This document shows, piece after piece, positions 55,262-63,514 of a stretch of 64,000 nt of DNA. The notes beneath the pieces are model-generated. The model had not been told where the DNA came from. It did not search any database and was given only the letters and a program-made list of their open reading frames with translations. Source of the DNA: Lachnospiraceae bacterium UBA935 (GTDB lineage Bacteria > Bacillota > Clostridia > Lachnospirales > Lachnospiraceae); assembly GCA_002293525.1 (NCBI GenBank), contig DBDJ01000024.1, forward strand, positions 1 through 64,000, given 5' to 3'. The translations under genes were made by a program, and so were the position numbers. Numbering within the stretch: position 1 is the first letter of the stretch; each line of letters begins with the position of its first letter.

Positions 55262-55303
55262 ATTTTGCTTCCTCCTATTGTGTTCACCATTTAATTCTTT
55301 ATT

Positions 55304-55332
55304 AGTTTATAATATATCACTGACTATTTCAA
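55304..55332 (-). promoter_or_regulatory. Likely promoter of efp
   Basis: TTGAAA (55332-55327), 17 bp, TAAACT (55309-55304); a TATAAA overlaps at 15 bp spacing. The remaining 55333-55595 stretch holds a weak copy of the G-rich motif (55446-55463) and nothing else I can support. Confidence 0.45.
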
Positions 55333-55595
55333 CCTTTTTTTATTTAGAATTATTTTCTCTGTAAGCTGTTTGCTACTGTTCACTGTTCGCTCCTGTTCAC
55401 TCCCTAATGACATATCATTAAGTTTAATAGAAAAGAGAGCAGGGGGAGGGCTCGGGGGCCGGGTTTTCAAACCATCCAGTTGGAATACCAAATAGTCAGA
55501 TTGCCCGGGGAGCCAGTTAGTTGATGGCAAGGATTAATCTCGATTTAACAAATATGCGCACTTGCACTTTAAGAAATGCCGTATTTCACTTATCC

Positions 55596-55727
55596 CTAAT
55601 TCATGAGACTAACAAAAACACCTGTCACCAGACTGGTCATCAGTCCCGCCAATAGACTTCGCAGAATGCTGCTATTTCTATCATCAATATCATAGTCTGC
55701 CTCGTCGGTTGTATTCGCCCACCTCAT
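55596..55727 (-). CDS. Possible 43-residue membrane microprotein
   Basis: An ATG seven bases after the aroQ stop opens a 43-codon frame: an acidic, hydrophilic start (TTDEADYDIDDRN) and then a hydrophobic helix (ILRSLLAGLMTSLVTGVFVS) ending in LMN. The frame is also open upstream into aroQ. No strong ribosome site is seen, so translation would rely on coupling to aroQ. I do not recognise a family. It could be a real single-span microprotein or chance. Confidence 0.4.
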   Translation of the reverse strand: MRWANTTDEADYDIDDRNSSILRSLLAGLMTSLVTGVFVSLMN

Positions 55728-55734
55728 AACGAAA

Positions 55735-56163
55735 TCAAGCCTGGATGAGATAATCAATCGCCATAAGATAACCTTCCAGTCCTTGGCCGCAGATCATTTT
55801 ATCGCAGGCTGGCTGCGTAACCGAAATCCGCCGGAACTCTTCGCGCCCGGTAATATCGGAAATGTGAACTTCCACCTTAGGAATCGTCATTGCCGCAAGC
55901 GCATCGCGGATGGCATAGCTATAATGGCTGTAGGCGCCGGGATTAATGACAATCCCTTCGGTTCCGTCAAAATACGCATCCTGGATGCGGTCAATAATCG
56001 CCCCTTCATGGTTGCTCTGGAATACTTCTATTTCGGCATCTGACGTTCGGCCTTTTTCGCCGATCATTCCCAACAGATGCTGATAGTCTGCAGTTCCGTA
56101 GATGTCCTTTTCCCGGATCCCCAGAAAATTAAGATTGGGGCCGTTGATGACCAGAATTTTCAT
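55735..56163 (-). CDS. aroQ: 3-dehydroquinate dehydratase, type II
   Basis: Third shikimate step. INGPNLNFLG at the N-terminus, active-site Tyr24-region in GTADYQ, QSNHEGAIIDRI, NPGAYSHYSYAIRDAL and EVHISDITGREEFR. 142 residues, normal. The ribosome site (AAAAGGAG) lies in the second copy of a 24-bp tandem duplication just upstream. Confidence 0.95.
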   Translation of the reverse strand: MKILVINGPNLNFLGIREKDIYGTADYQHLLGMIGEKGRTSDAEIEVFQSNHEGAIIDRIQDAYFDGTEGIVINPGAYSHYSYAIRDALAAMTIPKVEVHISDITGREEFRRISVTQPACDKMICGQGLEGYLMAIDYLIQA

Positions 56164-56166
56164 ATT

Positions 56167-56214
56167 ACCCTCGCTCCTTTTCCACTTTTTACCCTAACTC
56201 CTTTTCCACTTTGT
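56167..56214 (-). repeat. 24-bp tandem duplication carrying the aroQ ribosome binding site
   Basis: 56167-56190 and 56191-56214 differ at only a few positions. On the minus strand each unit contains AAAAGTGGAAAAGGAG. Only the unit nearest aroQ is at working distance from the ATG. Confidence 0.8.
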
Positions 56215-56241
56215 CAGGAAACGTAATGCATCAGTGTTTCC

Positions 56242-57633
56242 TTAGCATTCCCGCTCAGTGATGGCCGTTACAATTTCCTCCACGATCGCCGCTTTGTCTT
56301 TCCCGTCCGTATCAATGACGATATCCGCTGTCTCTTCGTAGACCGGAACACGCAGTTCCATCAGCTGTTTGATTTTGTTCAGCGTATCGCCGCCTCTCAG
56401 CAACGGCCTGCTATCGTCATCCCGAAGCCGCTGCATCACCTCTTCGGACGAGACCCGCAGATAAATCACGGTCCCAAGCTGACGCAGCAACAAGCGGTTC
56501 TCGGCCTTCATGGGCAGGCCGCCGCCGGTGGCAATGATGCTTTTCTGCTGACCGTCCAGCAGCTTCTTAAGGCTTTCTGTTTCCAGCTGCCGGAAAAAGT
56601 CCTCGCCTTCCGCTGCAAAGATCTGCGTTATAGTGCGGCCTTCAAGCTGTTCGATCCAGCTGTCGGTATCAATCAGTTCTGTCTTTTGCCGTCTGGCAAG
56701 CTGTTTCCCTATTACGGTTTTGCCGCTTCCCATAAAACCGATCAGTACCAAATTATGACTGGGCTCCGACTCCGACATGCTTCGTAAATTTTCATAAACC
56801 CTGCCGATAACGGCTTCCGGCACCGTAATCCCGTTCCACAATTCATAAGCGATAACAGCCTGATATAACAGCATCTTTAAACCGTTGTAAGCCTTACCGC
56901 CGGCCTTTCGCACCTGTTTCATGAACTTCGTGTCAGACGGCCGATAGACCATATCATATCCGGTATGGATCCTGACATAAAAATCAGGATCTTCAATAAC
57001 CGCCCGCCCGCTTTCAGGATAAAGCCCGACGCTGGTCGCCTGAAGCGCCAGAAAGCTTTTCTGCGGCAGCTTATGATAATCTTCCAGTGCCATACCTTCA
57101 GCCCAGTCCCGGCCATATGAAGCGTTGACCTCGGCAGCCAGCCGGTCGGCATTTTCCTTCGAGCGGTTCAGGATGACCAGCGAAGCGGCTCCCTGATCGG
57201 CGCACAAAAAGGCCGCCGCCCTGGCCGCGCCGCCGGCTCCGAGCAGCAGAACGTCTGCTTCCGCAATCCGGATATCCTCGCTTATCAAAGCCCGATGCAA
57301 GCCTTCGATGTCGGTATTATATCCGGCATAGCCGCTTTGCTCCCTGACCAGCGTATTGACCGCACCCATCCGGGCCGCTGCTGCATCCGTCCGTTCCAAA
57401 AACGGTATCACGGTATTTTTATAAGGAACCGTCACGTTCATCCCGCCGATGCCCAGCCCAAAGGCTCCGCGCACCGCCGCGCCCAGTCCGTCCACTAAAA
57501 CCGGAAACGGGACATAGGCCAGATTGTGCCCCAGAGCTTCCGCCAGCGTATTGTGGATCAGCGGGGACAGCGTATGCTCCACGGGATTACCGATCAGTCC
57601 GTATACTTTCGTTTTTCCGTTTATCACTGTCAT
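56242..57633 (-). CDS. aroE-aroK: Bifunctional shikimate dehydrogenase / shikimate kinase
   Basis: Fused fourth and fifth shikimate steps. Residues 1 to about 285 are AroE: GNPVEHTLSPLIHN, MNVTVPYK with the catalytic Lys, LLGAGGAARAAAF for NADP. From about residue 300 comes AroK: LIGFMGSGKTVIGKQLA P-loop, DTDSWIEQ, and IATGGGLPMK. About 463 residues. ATG 57633 follows AGGAG and overlaps the yqeG stop by ATGA. Such a fusion lets the intermediate pass between linked domains. Confidence 0.94.
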   Translation of the reverse strand: MTVINGKTKVYGLIGNPVEHTLSPLIHNTLAEALGHNLAYVPFPVLVDGLGAAVRGAFGLGIGGMNVTVPYKNTVIPFLERTDAAAARMGAVNTLVREQSGYAGYNTDIEGLHRALISEDIRIAEADVLLLGAGGAARAAAFLCADQGAASLVILNRSKENADRLAAEVNASYGRDWAEGMALEDYHKLPQKSFLALQATSVGLYPESGRAVIEDPDFYVRIHTGYDMVYRPSDTKFMKQVRKAGGKAYNGLKMLLYQAVIAYELWNGITVPEAVIGRVYENLRSMSESEPSHNLVLIGFMGSGKTVIGKQLARRQKTELIDTDSWIEQLEGRTITQIFAAEGEDFFRQLETESLKKLLDGQQKSIIATGGGLPMKAENRLLLRQLGTVIYLRVSSEEVMQRLRDDDSRPLLRGGDTLNKIKQLMELRVPVYEETADIVIDTDGKDKAAIVEEIVTAITEREC

Positions 57634-58169
57634 TCTGACTCCTGCATATATATCCTGTTTTCTCTTTTGCATTTTCTCTTATAAAAATACAGCACCACTT
57701 TTTCCAGATAGCGCTTCAGAACAATCTGGATTTCTTCTTTTTTATCAATCGGCCGGACCAGATAGCTCAAGAGGCCGGCCCTTCTGGCCCCCCATACATC
57801 AGTAAAAATCTGGTCTCCCACAAATAAGGTGTCGCTCCGGTCAGTCCCCATCATCGTCATGGCCTTCCGGTAGTTCTTGGCCGACGGCTTGGCCGCCTTG
57901 TAAATATAGCCGCTGCCCACTGCATCGCTAAACAGTTTTACCCGCGGCTCTTTATTATTGGACAGGATCACGGTTCCGAATCCGATGTCCCGAAGCCGCA
58001 GGAACAGCTCCACGCTCCTGTCATCTGCCGGTGCCCCGTGCTCCACCAAAGTATTGTCAATGTCAAAAATGATCCCGCGGTAACCTTCCTCATACAGCTT
58101 CCCGAACGGAATCCGGTAGGTGGAAGCAAAATAATGGTCAGGATATAAGCTTTCAAATATTGCCGGCAT
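57630..58169 (-). CDS. yqeG: YqeG-family HAD IIIA-type phosphatase
   Basis: About 179 residues. HAD motif I FDIDNTLVEHG, motif II VILSNN, Lys in AAKPSAKNY and motif IV FVGDQIFTDV are all intact. YqeG proteins are phosphatidylglycerophosphate phosphatase-like in some lineages, but the activity here is not shown. ATG 58169 follows AGAAGGGA. Translationally coupled to aroE-aroK; this neighbourhood is conserved in Clostridia. Confidence 0.88.
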   Translation of the reverse strand: MPAIFESLYPDHYFASTYRIPFGKLYEEGYRGIIFDIDNTLVEHGAPADDRSVELFLRLRDIGFGTVILSNNKEPRVKLFSDAVGSGYIYKAAKPSAKNYRKAMTMMGTDRSDTLFVGDQIFTDVWGARRAGLLSYLVRPIDKKEEIQIVLKRYLEKVVLYFYKRKCKRENRIYMQESE

Positions 58170-58261
58170 ATCGTCCCTTCTGCTAAATAATCTTTTTTTA
58201 GAGTATACCATTGAACAGCAAAGTTGTATATATAAAAGTTGACAAGAAAGCGGCTTGAAAG

Positions 58262-59023
58262 TTAGAGCGGCTCCAGGCCGGCGGCACGCAGCAGTGCTTT
58301 CGTATAATCGGTCACTGGGGAAAAGATGACTTCTGAACAAGGGCCTTCTTCGCAGATTGCGCCGTCGTTCAGGATCAGGATGCGTTCACACATCTGATAG
58401 ATTACCCGCAGATCATGGGAAATAAACAGGATTGACAGCCCCATTTCTTCATGCAGCGTAAGCAGCAGGTTCAGTATCTGGGACTGAATCGTCACGTCCA
58501 GGGCGGAAATCGGCTCATCGGCTATCAGCAGCCGCGGTTTCAGCATCAGGGCGGCGGCGATACCGACGCGCTGCCGCTGACCGCCGGAAAGCTGGCGGGG
58601 ATAGCGCTCTGCCAGTTTTTCCTCCAGGCCCACTTTATGAAGCATCTGCATGACTTTTTCCTGGCGTTCTGCTTTGCTGAAGCCGCCTGCAAGCCGCAGC
58701 GGCTCTTCCAGGATCCAGTTAATCTTGCGGGACGGATTCAAGGAGCCGTAAGGATCTTGAAATACCATCTGCGGACGCGACGAGTAATGAAGGATTTCTC
58801 CGTGATAATCCTTATGAATCCCCAGCAGGGTCTTGACAAGCGTCGATTTGCCGCTGCCGCTCTCTCCGACCAGGCCCAGGATTTCCCCTTCCTGCATGGA
58901 AAAAGAAATATCATATAGGATCTGCCGGCGGCTTCCCCCTTTGGTGCCGCGCTCCCTGTAGAAGGCATTGAGGTTTTTTACCGTCAGGATGGCTTGGCCC
59001 GGCTTATCTTCTTTATTTTTCAT
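58262..59023 (-). CDS. oppF: Oligopeptide/nickel-type ABC transporter ATP-binding protein (second ATPase)
   Basis: 253 residues. Walker A GESGSGKSTLVKTL, Q-loop MVFQDPYGSLNP, signature LSGGQRQRVGIA, Walker B LLIADEP and His switch ISHD. Shorter than typical OppF because the C-terminal oligopeptide extension is reduced. AAGGAG precedes the ATG. Last gene of the importer operon. Confidence 0.9.
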   Translation of the reverse strand: MKNKEDKPGQAILTVKNLNAFYRERGTKGGSRRQILYDISFSMQEGEILGLVGESGSGKSTLVKTLLGIHKDYHGEILHYSSRPQMVFQDPYGSLNPSRKINWILEEPLRLAGGFSKAERQEKVMQMLHKVGLEEKLAERYPRQLSGGQRQRVGIAAALMLKPRLLIADEPISALDVTIQSQILNLLLTLHEEMGLSILFISHDLRVIYQMCERILILNDGAICEEGPCSEVIFSPVTDYTKALLRAAGLEPL

Positions 59024-59044
59024 CGGAGTTCTCCTTAATACGCA

Positions 59045-59869
59045 CTAGCTGAGCGTGACTGTAGGCATCGTCGGTATCGTCGGGATGGCAGCAATCAGTT
59101 TCTTGGTATACTCCTCTTGCGGGCGATGGAAAATATCCTCGACCGGCCCGCTTTCCCTGACATAGCCGCCCTGCATGACCAGCACCCGTTCGCATAGGCG
59201 CGCCACCAGGCTTAAGTCATGGGAAATAAAGAGAATAGCGGTGTTTTTTTCCCGGTTGATCCGTTTCAGCAGTTCCATGATCTGGGACTGGACGGTGACA
59301 TCCAATGCCGTTGTGGGCTCATCGGCTATCAGAATCTGCGGCTCGCAGATCATCGCGGCTGCCAGCATGACCCGCTGGCGCATCCCGCCGGAAAGCTCGT
59401 GCGGATACTGGCGGTAGACTCTTTTCGGGTCGGCCAGTTCGACGTCATCGAGCATCTGAATGGTCTTTTCATATCTTTGTTCTTTGGAAAGACGGGTGTG
59501 GATCCGTAAGCTTTCCTCCACCTGCCAGCCGACCCGCTTGACCGGGTTCAAGGATGACATCGGCTCCTGAAAGACAATGGCGATATCATTGCCTTGAAAC
59601 TGCCGCAGCACGCTTCGGGGACAGGTAAGGAGATCCTGGCCGGCAAAAAGAATCTCGCCTTTTTTCTGCATATCATGTCGCCGGAGCAGGCCGGCGATGG
59701 CAAGGGCGCACATGGATTTGCCGGAGCCGGATTCGCCGACGATGCCGACGATCTCTCCGGGATATAAGTCCATCTCGAAATCATATACTACCGTTTCCGG
59801 CACCAGCACGTCATGAAATTCAATATTGAGACCGTGTACCTGCAAAAGAGGTCTGTCTTGCTTCATCAT
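59045..59869 (-). CDS. oppD: Oligopeptide/nickel-type ABC transporter ATP-binding protein (first ATPase)
   Basis: About 274 residues. Walker A GESGSGKSMCALAI, Q-loop VFQEPMSSLNP, signature LSGGMRQRVMLAAAM, Walker B LIADEPTTALDV. The ATG pair at 59869 is used because AGGAAG lies nine bases upstream; a TTG at 59890 is in frame. The ribosome site lies in the last unit of the 13-bp repeats that begin at the dppC stop. Confidence 0.9.
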   Translation of the reverse strand: MMKQDRPLLQVHGLNIEFHDVLVPETVVYDFEMDLYPGEIVGIVGESGSGKSMCALAIAGLLRRHDMQKKGEILFAGQDLLTCPRSVLRQFQGNDIAIVFQEPMSSLNPVKRVGWQVEESLRIHTRLSKEQRYEKTIQMLDDVELADPKRVYRQYPHELSGGMRQRVMLAAAMICEPQILIADEPTTALDVTVQSQIMELLKRINREKNTAILFISHDLSLVARLCERVLVMQGGYVRESGPVEDIFHRPQEEYTKKLIAAIPTIPTMPTVTLS

Positions 59870-59880
59870 GATTCTTGACT

Positions 59881-59968
59881 TCCTATTCAAATTTCCTATT
59901 CAGATTTCCTATTCAAATATCCTATTCAGATTTCCTATTCTATTACCTATTCAATTTCCTATTCAAAA
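59881..59968 (-). repeat. 12-13-bp tandem repeats between dppC and oppD
   Basis: Seven units of the type TCCTATTCAAATT fill the spacer. Read on the minus strand each contains GAATAGGAA, so the array spans from the stop codon of dppC (TAG) to the ribosome site of oppD (AGGAA). Confidence 0.9.
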
Positions 59969-60759
59969 TGGTTCTGAATCCCTTCACTTAGCATACTGAC
60001 CCCTAAGATAATCAGGATCAGCACGATGCCCGGAACCAGCGCCCCGGCCGGAGAGCGGAACAAATAGGCCTGGGCTTCTGCCAGCATCCGCCCCAGGCTG
60101 GCATCCGGCGGCTGTACCCCGATGCCCAGATAGCTCATGCCCGCTTCTGCCAGCACGGCATTGTTAAAGCCGATCATAATAGCGGACAGCAAGACCCCTA
60201 AGGTATTGGGGAGAATATGTATGAACATCAGGCGGAGCGGGCCGGCTCCCTGGAGCCGGGCATTGGTGACATAGTCCATATTTTTATATTTGATGAACTC
60301 TCCCCTGACGATTCGGGCAAAGCTAGGGATAAAGGCGATTCCCAGCGCAATGATCATGTTATTTCTCCCGCTTCCCAGCAGGCTGATAAAAACCAGAGCC
60401 AGCAAAATGCTCGGAAATGCCAAGACCGCGTCAAGTATCCGCATGACGACTTCGTCGATAATGCCGCCGAAGTAACCGGTAAAAGCCCCTAAGATGACAC
60501 CGAAGACGGTTCCCGCCAGCACCGTGCTGCCGGCCACGAACAATGTCGTCCGGCTGCCTTCCATCACCCGGCTCAGCAGATCCCGGCCGAAATTATCACA
60601 GCCCAGCCAGTGCCGGAACGAGAAGCCGGCAAACTTGGCGGCGGCATCCATCTCATTCGGGTCATAAGGCAGATAAAAAATACCAACCAGCATAAACAGA
60701 AACATCACTGCCGAAAGGCTCCCGCCGATTATTAAGCTGTAGTTTTTCTTGTTATACAT
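59959..60759 (-). CDS. dppC: Oligopeptide/nickel-type ABC transporter permease (DppC/OppC)
   Basis: Inner-membrane permease with about six spans. HWLGCDNFGRDLLSRVMEGSRTTL is the DppC/NikC N-terminal signature, and the EAA loop reads EAGMSYLGIGVQPP. About 266 residues from ATG 60759 (MYNKKNYS); two further in-frame starts 18 and 51 bp upstream result from tandem duplication of the start region. Confidence 0.9.
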   Translation of the reverse strand: MYNKKNYSLIIGGSLSAVMFLFMLVGIFYLPYDPNEMDAAAKFAGFSFRHWLGCDNFGRDLLSRVMEGSRTTLFVAGSTVLAGTVFGVILGAFTGYFGGIIDEVVMRILDAVLAFPSILLALVFISLLGSGRNNMIIALGIAFIPSFARIVRGEFIKYKNMDYVTNARLQGAGPLRLMFIHILPNTLGVLLSAIMIGFNNAVLAEAGMSYLGIGVQPPDASLGRMLAEAQAYLFRSPAGALVPGIVLILIILGVSMLSEGIQNHFE

Positions 60760-60810
60760 AAGTGCTGTCCTCTTCATAAGTGCTGCCCTCTTTATAAGTG
60801 CTAGCCGCAT
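60757..60810 (-). repeat. 18-bp in-frame tandem repeats over the dppC start
   Basis: Units 60757-60774 and 60775-60792 differ at one base; 60793-60810 is a partial third. On the minus strand each full unit reads AAGAGGACAGCACTTATG, thus ribosome site plus ATG, all in frame with dppC. Confidence 0.9.
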
Positions 60811-60818
60811 CGTACCGG

Positions 60819-61763
60819 TCAGCTCTTCATGCTGATCCTTGGGTCTACCAGGCCATAGATCAGGTCTACCGCGATATTGACCATCAAAATCAGGAGCGTA
60901 ATAGAGAGGATAATGGCCATCACCACCGGATGGTCGCGGTTGGAAATGGACGAAAGGAGAATCCGCCCCAGACCGGGAATCCCGAACACCTGCTCAATAA
61001 TAATGCTTCCCGCAATCATGTCGGCAAGCGCCATCCCCAGAAAGGTGATCAGCGGTATCAAGGCATTTTTCAGCACATGGCTGTAAAGGACGGCCTTGGT
61101 AGTATTTCCTTTGCTATAGGCGGTCCTGGCATAATCCAGCCGTGCTTCCGACATGACCGTCCCGCGTAGCAGCTTGGCCGCCATAGCCGCTTTTGGAAGG
61201 GCTATCGCCAAGGCGGGGAAAATCAGATAGCCGATAAAGCCGGCCAGGCTGTCCTGATAAGAAACATAGCCGCCGGGTACAAAAAGCCGCAAAATCAGAC
61301 CGAACACCAAGGTAATAAGTAAACCGGCAAAAAAGGGCGGCACCGACATAATGACCTGATTGAGGGCCATAGCCACCCGCTCGGCCGGCCGGCCGGCGTG
61401 CCTTGCCGCAAAAAGCCCCAGCGGAACCGCGATCAGGACAATAAAAAGAAACGCCAGCAAAGTCAGCGTCATGGTGATCGGGATCTTATCCGCTACCATC
61501 TCGCTGACCGGTATCTGATAACTGTAGGAAATACCCATGTCGCCCGTCACAAAGCCCATGAGCCATGAACCGTACTGTTCCCAAAAGGGGCGGTCCAGCC
61601 CCAGTTCCTGCCGCAGGGCGGCCAGCCGTTCCGGAGTTGCCTGCGTTCCCAGCATCGCTGTCGCCGGGTCGCCGGAAATCAGATGAAAGGACAAGAAGAC
61701 AAAAAATGAGACCGCAAATAAAGTAATCAGCAACGTCATGATTTTTTTACCGGCATATCTCAT
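60819..61763 (-). CDS. dppB: Oligopeptide/nickel-type ABC transporter permease (DppB/OppB)
   Basis: About 314 residues, six membrane spans. ISGDPATAMLG and LGLDRPFWEQYGSWL near the N-terminus are DppB signatures; the EAA loop reads RTAYSKGNTTKAVLYSHVLKN. ATG 61763 follows GGGAG; a Met four codons upstream is possible. Second gene of the importer operon after the binding protein. Confidence 0.92.
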   Translation of the reverse strand: MRYAGKKIMTLLITLFAVSFFVFLSFHLISGDPATAMLGTQATPERLAALRQELGLDRPFWEQYGSWLMGFVTGDMGISYSYQIPVSEMVADKIPITMTLTLLAFLFIVLIAVPLGLFAARHAGRPAERVAMALNQVIMSVPPFFAGLLITLVFGLILRLFVPGGYVSYQDSLAGFIGYLIFPALAIALPKAAMAAKLLRGTVMSEARLDYARTAYSKGNTTKAVLYSHVLKNALIPLITFLGMALADMIAGSIIIEQVFGIPGLGRILLSSISNRDHPVVMAIILSITLLILMVNIAVDLIYGLVDPRISMKS

Positions 61764-61851
61764 TTTTGCTCCCATCTGCCTGCTATACGGGCTTTCCCTT
61801 CGGTATAAAAATAAAAGCTGTGCTAATGCTGCCTATCATTATAATAAGGTA

Positions 61852-63375
61852 TTACTCTTCCGCCGAGACGATATACAGCTTGGCGATATCCTGGACATAA
61901 AGCGGATAGAACTCATAGCCGCCGAAGTTTTTATTGAGAGCCACAAACTCCGGGAGATCTTGGATATAGACATTTGCCGCGTCTTCCGCCAGGATTCTTT
62001 CGCACTCCTTATAGTAGGCCGTCTTTGCCAGATCGTCGGTGCTTCCCGCCGCATTGGCAAAAGCCAGGTCATACTCGGCATTGTCATAGCTGATAAAATT
62101 GCTGGGCGAAGCCGAGGTAAAACGTTCCAGCAGGGCTCTGGCCGTCAGGCTGGCGGCATCGACACCGATCACCGTCGTTTCATACTGGTGCCCCGCATAT
62201 ACGTCACTGAGCCAGCTTTCCCATTCGATCAGCTCAATCTTGGCCTCGATGCCGACCGCTTTGAACTGTTCTACCAGTACCTGGGCGGTATCGACATGCT
62301 GCGGATAGTTGGACGGGACGGTAATGGTAAAGGAAAATCCGTCCGCGTATCCGGCTTCGGCAAGCAGCTGCTTGGATTTCTCCACATCCTGCTCGTAGAC
62401 GTCTTTCAGCTCTTCCATGTAATATTTTTGAAAGGAAGGGAACATGCTGCTGCCGATCTCGGTTCCCTTGCCGTCCGATACCATCTCCATGATCTCAGCC
62501 GGCTCGATGGCATAGCACAAGGCCTGGCGGACCCGCACATCGTCAAAGGGGGCTACGTCGTGATTCAGATAAAGGGCCTGAACCAGGTTCATCGAACCCT
62601 CCATCACCGCAAAACGGTCGGACAATTCAGCCGCCTGGGCGGCCGGCAGCCGCGCATACATATCGATGGAGCCGCCCTCCAGATCCATCAGGAGGGTATC
62701 GGCATTGGGGCATATCTTAAAGACGACGTTCTTGATATTGGCCTTTTCTCCCCAGTAATCTTCAAACCGTTCAACTATGAAGTTCTCCTGCGGGGACCGG
62801 GAGACATAGCGGTAAGGACCCGTTCCGACCGGGTTGGTGGCCGGTGAAGCATTGGCGGCGGGAAGTATCGCCGTTGTCATGGAAGCCAGGAATTCCGTAT
62901 CCGGCTCTTTCAGGCGGATCTCCACGGTTGCCGCATCGGCGATGACGACTTCCGCAACATTAGAATACGCCGCTACCAGCGGGGCTCCGCTTCCGGCATC
63001 GGCGCATTTATCAATCGAAAACTTTACATCCTCTGCCGTGACCGTGCTGCCGTCATGAAACTTGACTCCTTCTCGTAATTCAAACGTGTAAACCATGCCG
63101 TCTTCCGATATGGTGAAGTCACTTGCCACTGCAGGGATAAAACTACCGTCGCTTGCGGGCTTGACCAGCCCTTCAAACAAGTTGAACAATACCTCTTTAG
63201 TTCCTGCCGCCACCGCTCTGTGGGGGTCAAGACTGTCTTCCAGATCCTGAGGTATACCGACAGTAATAAGAGATTCTTCATCACCTTTCTTATCACCTGA
63301 GCAGCCGCTCAGTGCAATAGCAAGTGCTGTCAGCACCATGATCGAAAAGACGGCTTTCCTTTCTTTTCTTTTCAT
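61852..63375 (-). CDS. Extracellular solute-binding lipoprotein, family 5 (SBP_bac_5)
   Basis: About 507 residues. Signal peptide with lipobox ALSGC near residue 24, then the family 5 fold: FNLFEGLVKPASDG, YTFELREGVKFHDGSTVTAEDVKFSI and YVSRSPQENFIVERFEDYWG. Delivers an oligopeptide, nickel chelate or similar ligand to the DppBC-OppDF importer encoded downstream; the ligand is not evident. Anchoring depends on Lgt, encoded at 41857. Start chosen at the Met before the signal peptide, with AAAGGA upstream. Confidence 0.92.
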   Translation of the reverse strand: MKRKERKAVFSIMVLTALAIALSGCSGDKKGDEESLITVGIPQDLEDSLDPHRAVAAGTKEVLFNLFEGLVKPASDGSFIPAVASDFTISEDGMVYTFELREGVKFHDGSTVTAEDVKFSIDKCADAGSGAPLVAAYSNVAEVVIADAATVEIRLKEPDTEFLASMTTAILPAANASPATNPVGTGPYRYVSRSPQENFIVERFEDYWGEKANIKNVVFKICPNADTLLMDLEGGSIDMYARLPAAQAAELSDRFAVMEGSMNLVQALYLNHDVAPFDDVRVRQALCYAIEPAEIMEMVSDGKGTEIGSSMFPSFQKYYMEELKDVYEQDVEKSKQLLAEAGYADGFSFTITVPSNYPQHVDTAQVLVEQFKAVGIEAKIELIEWESWLSDVYAGHQYETTVIGVDAASLTARALLERFTSASPSNFISYDNAEYDLAFANAAGSTDDLAKTAYYKECERILAEDAANVYIQDLPEFVALNKNFGGYEFYPLYVQDIAKLYIVSAEE

Positions 63376-63423
63376 GTTTACTGTTCCTTTCTTCTTACCT
63401 GATATCATATTTAGTTTTGCTTT

Positions 63424-63452
63424 ATTTTATACAATGATTGGGGAAATTGCAA
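63424..63452 (-). promoter_or_regulatory. Promoter of the peptide importer operon
   Basis: TTGCAA (63452-63447), 17 bp, TAAAAT (63429-63424), about 50 bp upstream of the lipoprotein ATG. Confidence 0.65.
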
Positions 63453-63514
63453 GGATTTTTTGCTTATTGTTTAATTAAGCACCGAATCTTATAAACATAA
63501 TCATTGCATTTCTA

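Noticed and set aside
55324..55530. 68-residue minus-strand reading frame
   Set aside because: Pro/Ser-rich composition without domain features, no ribosome site, and it covers the probable efp promoter and the G-rich motif.
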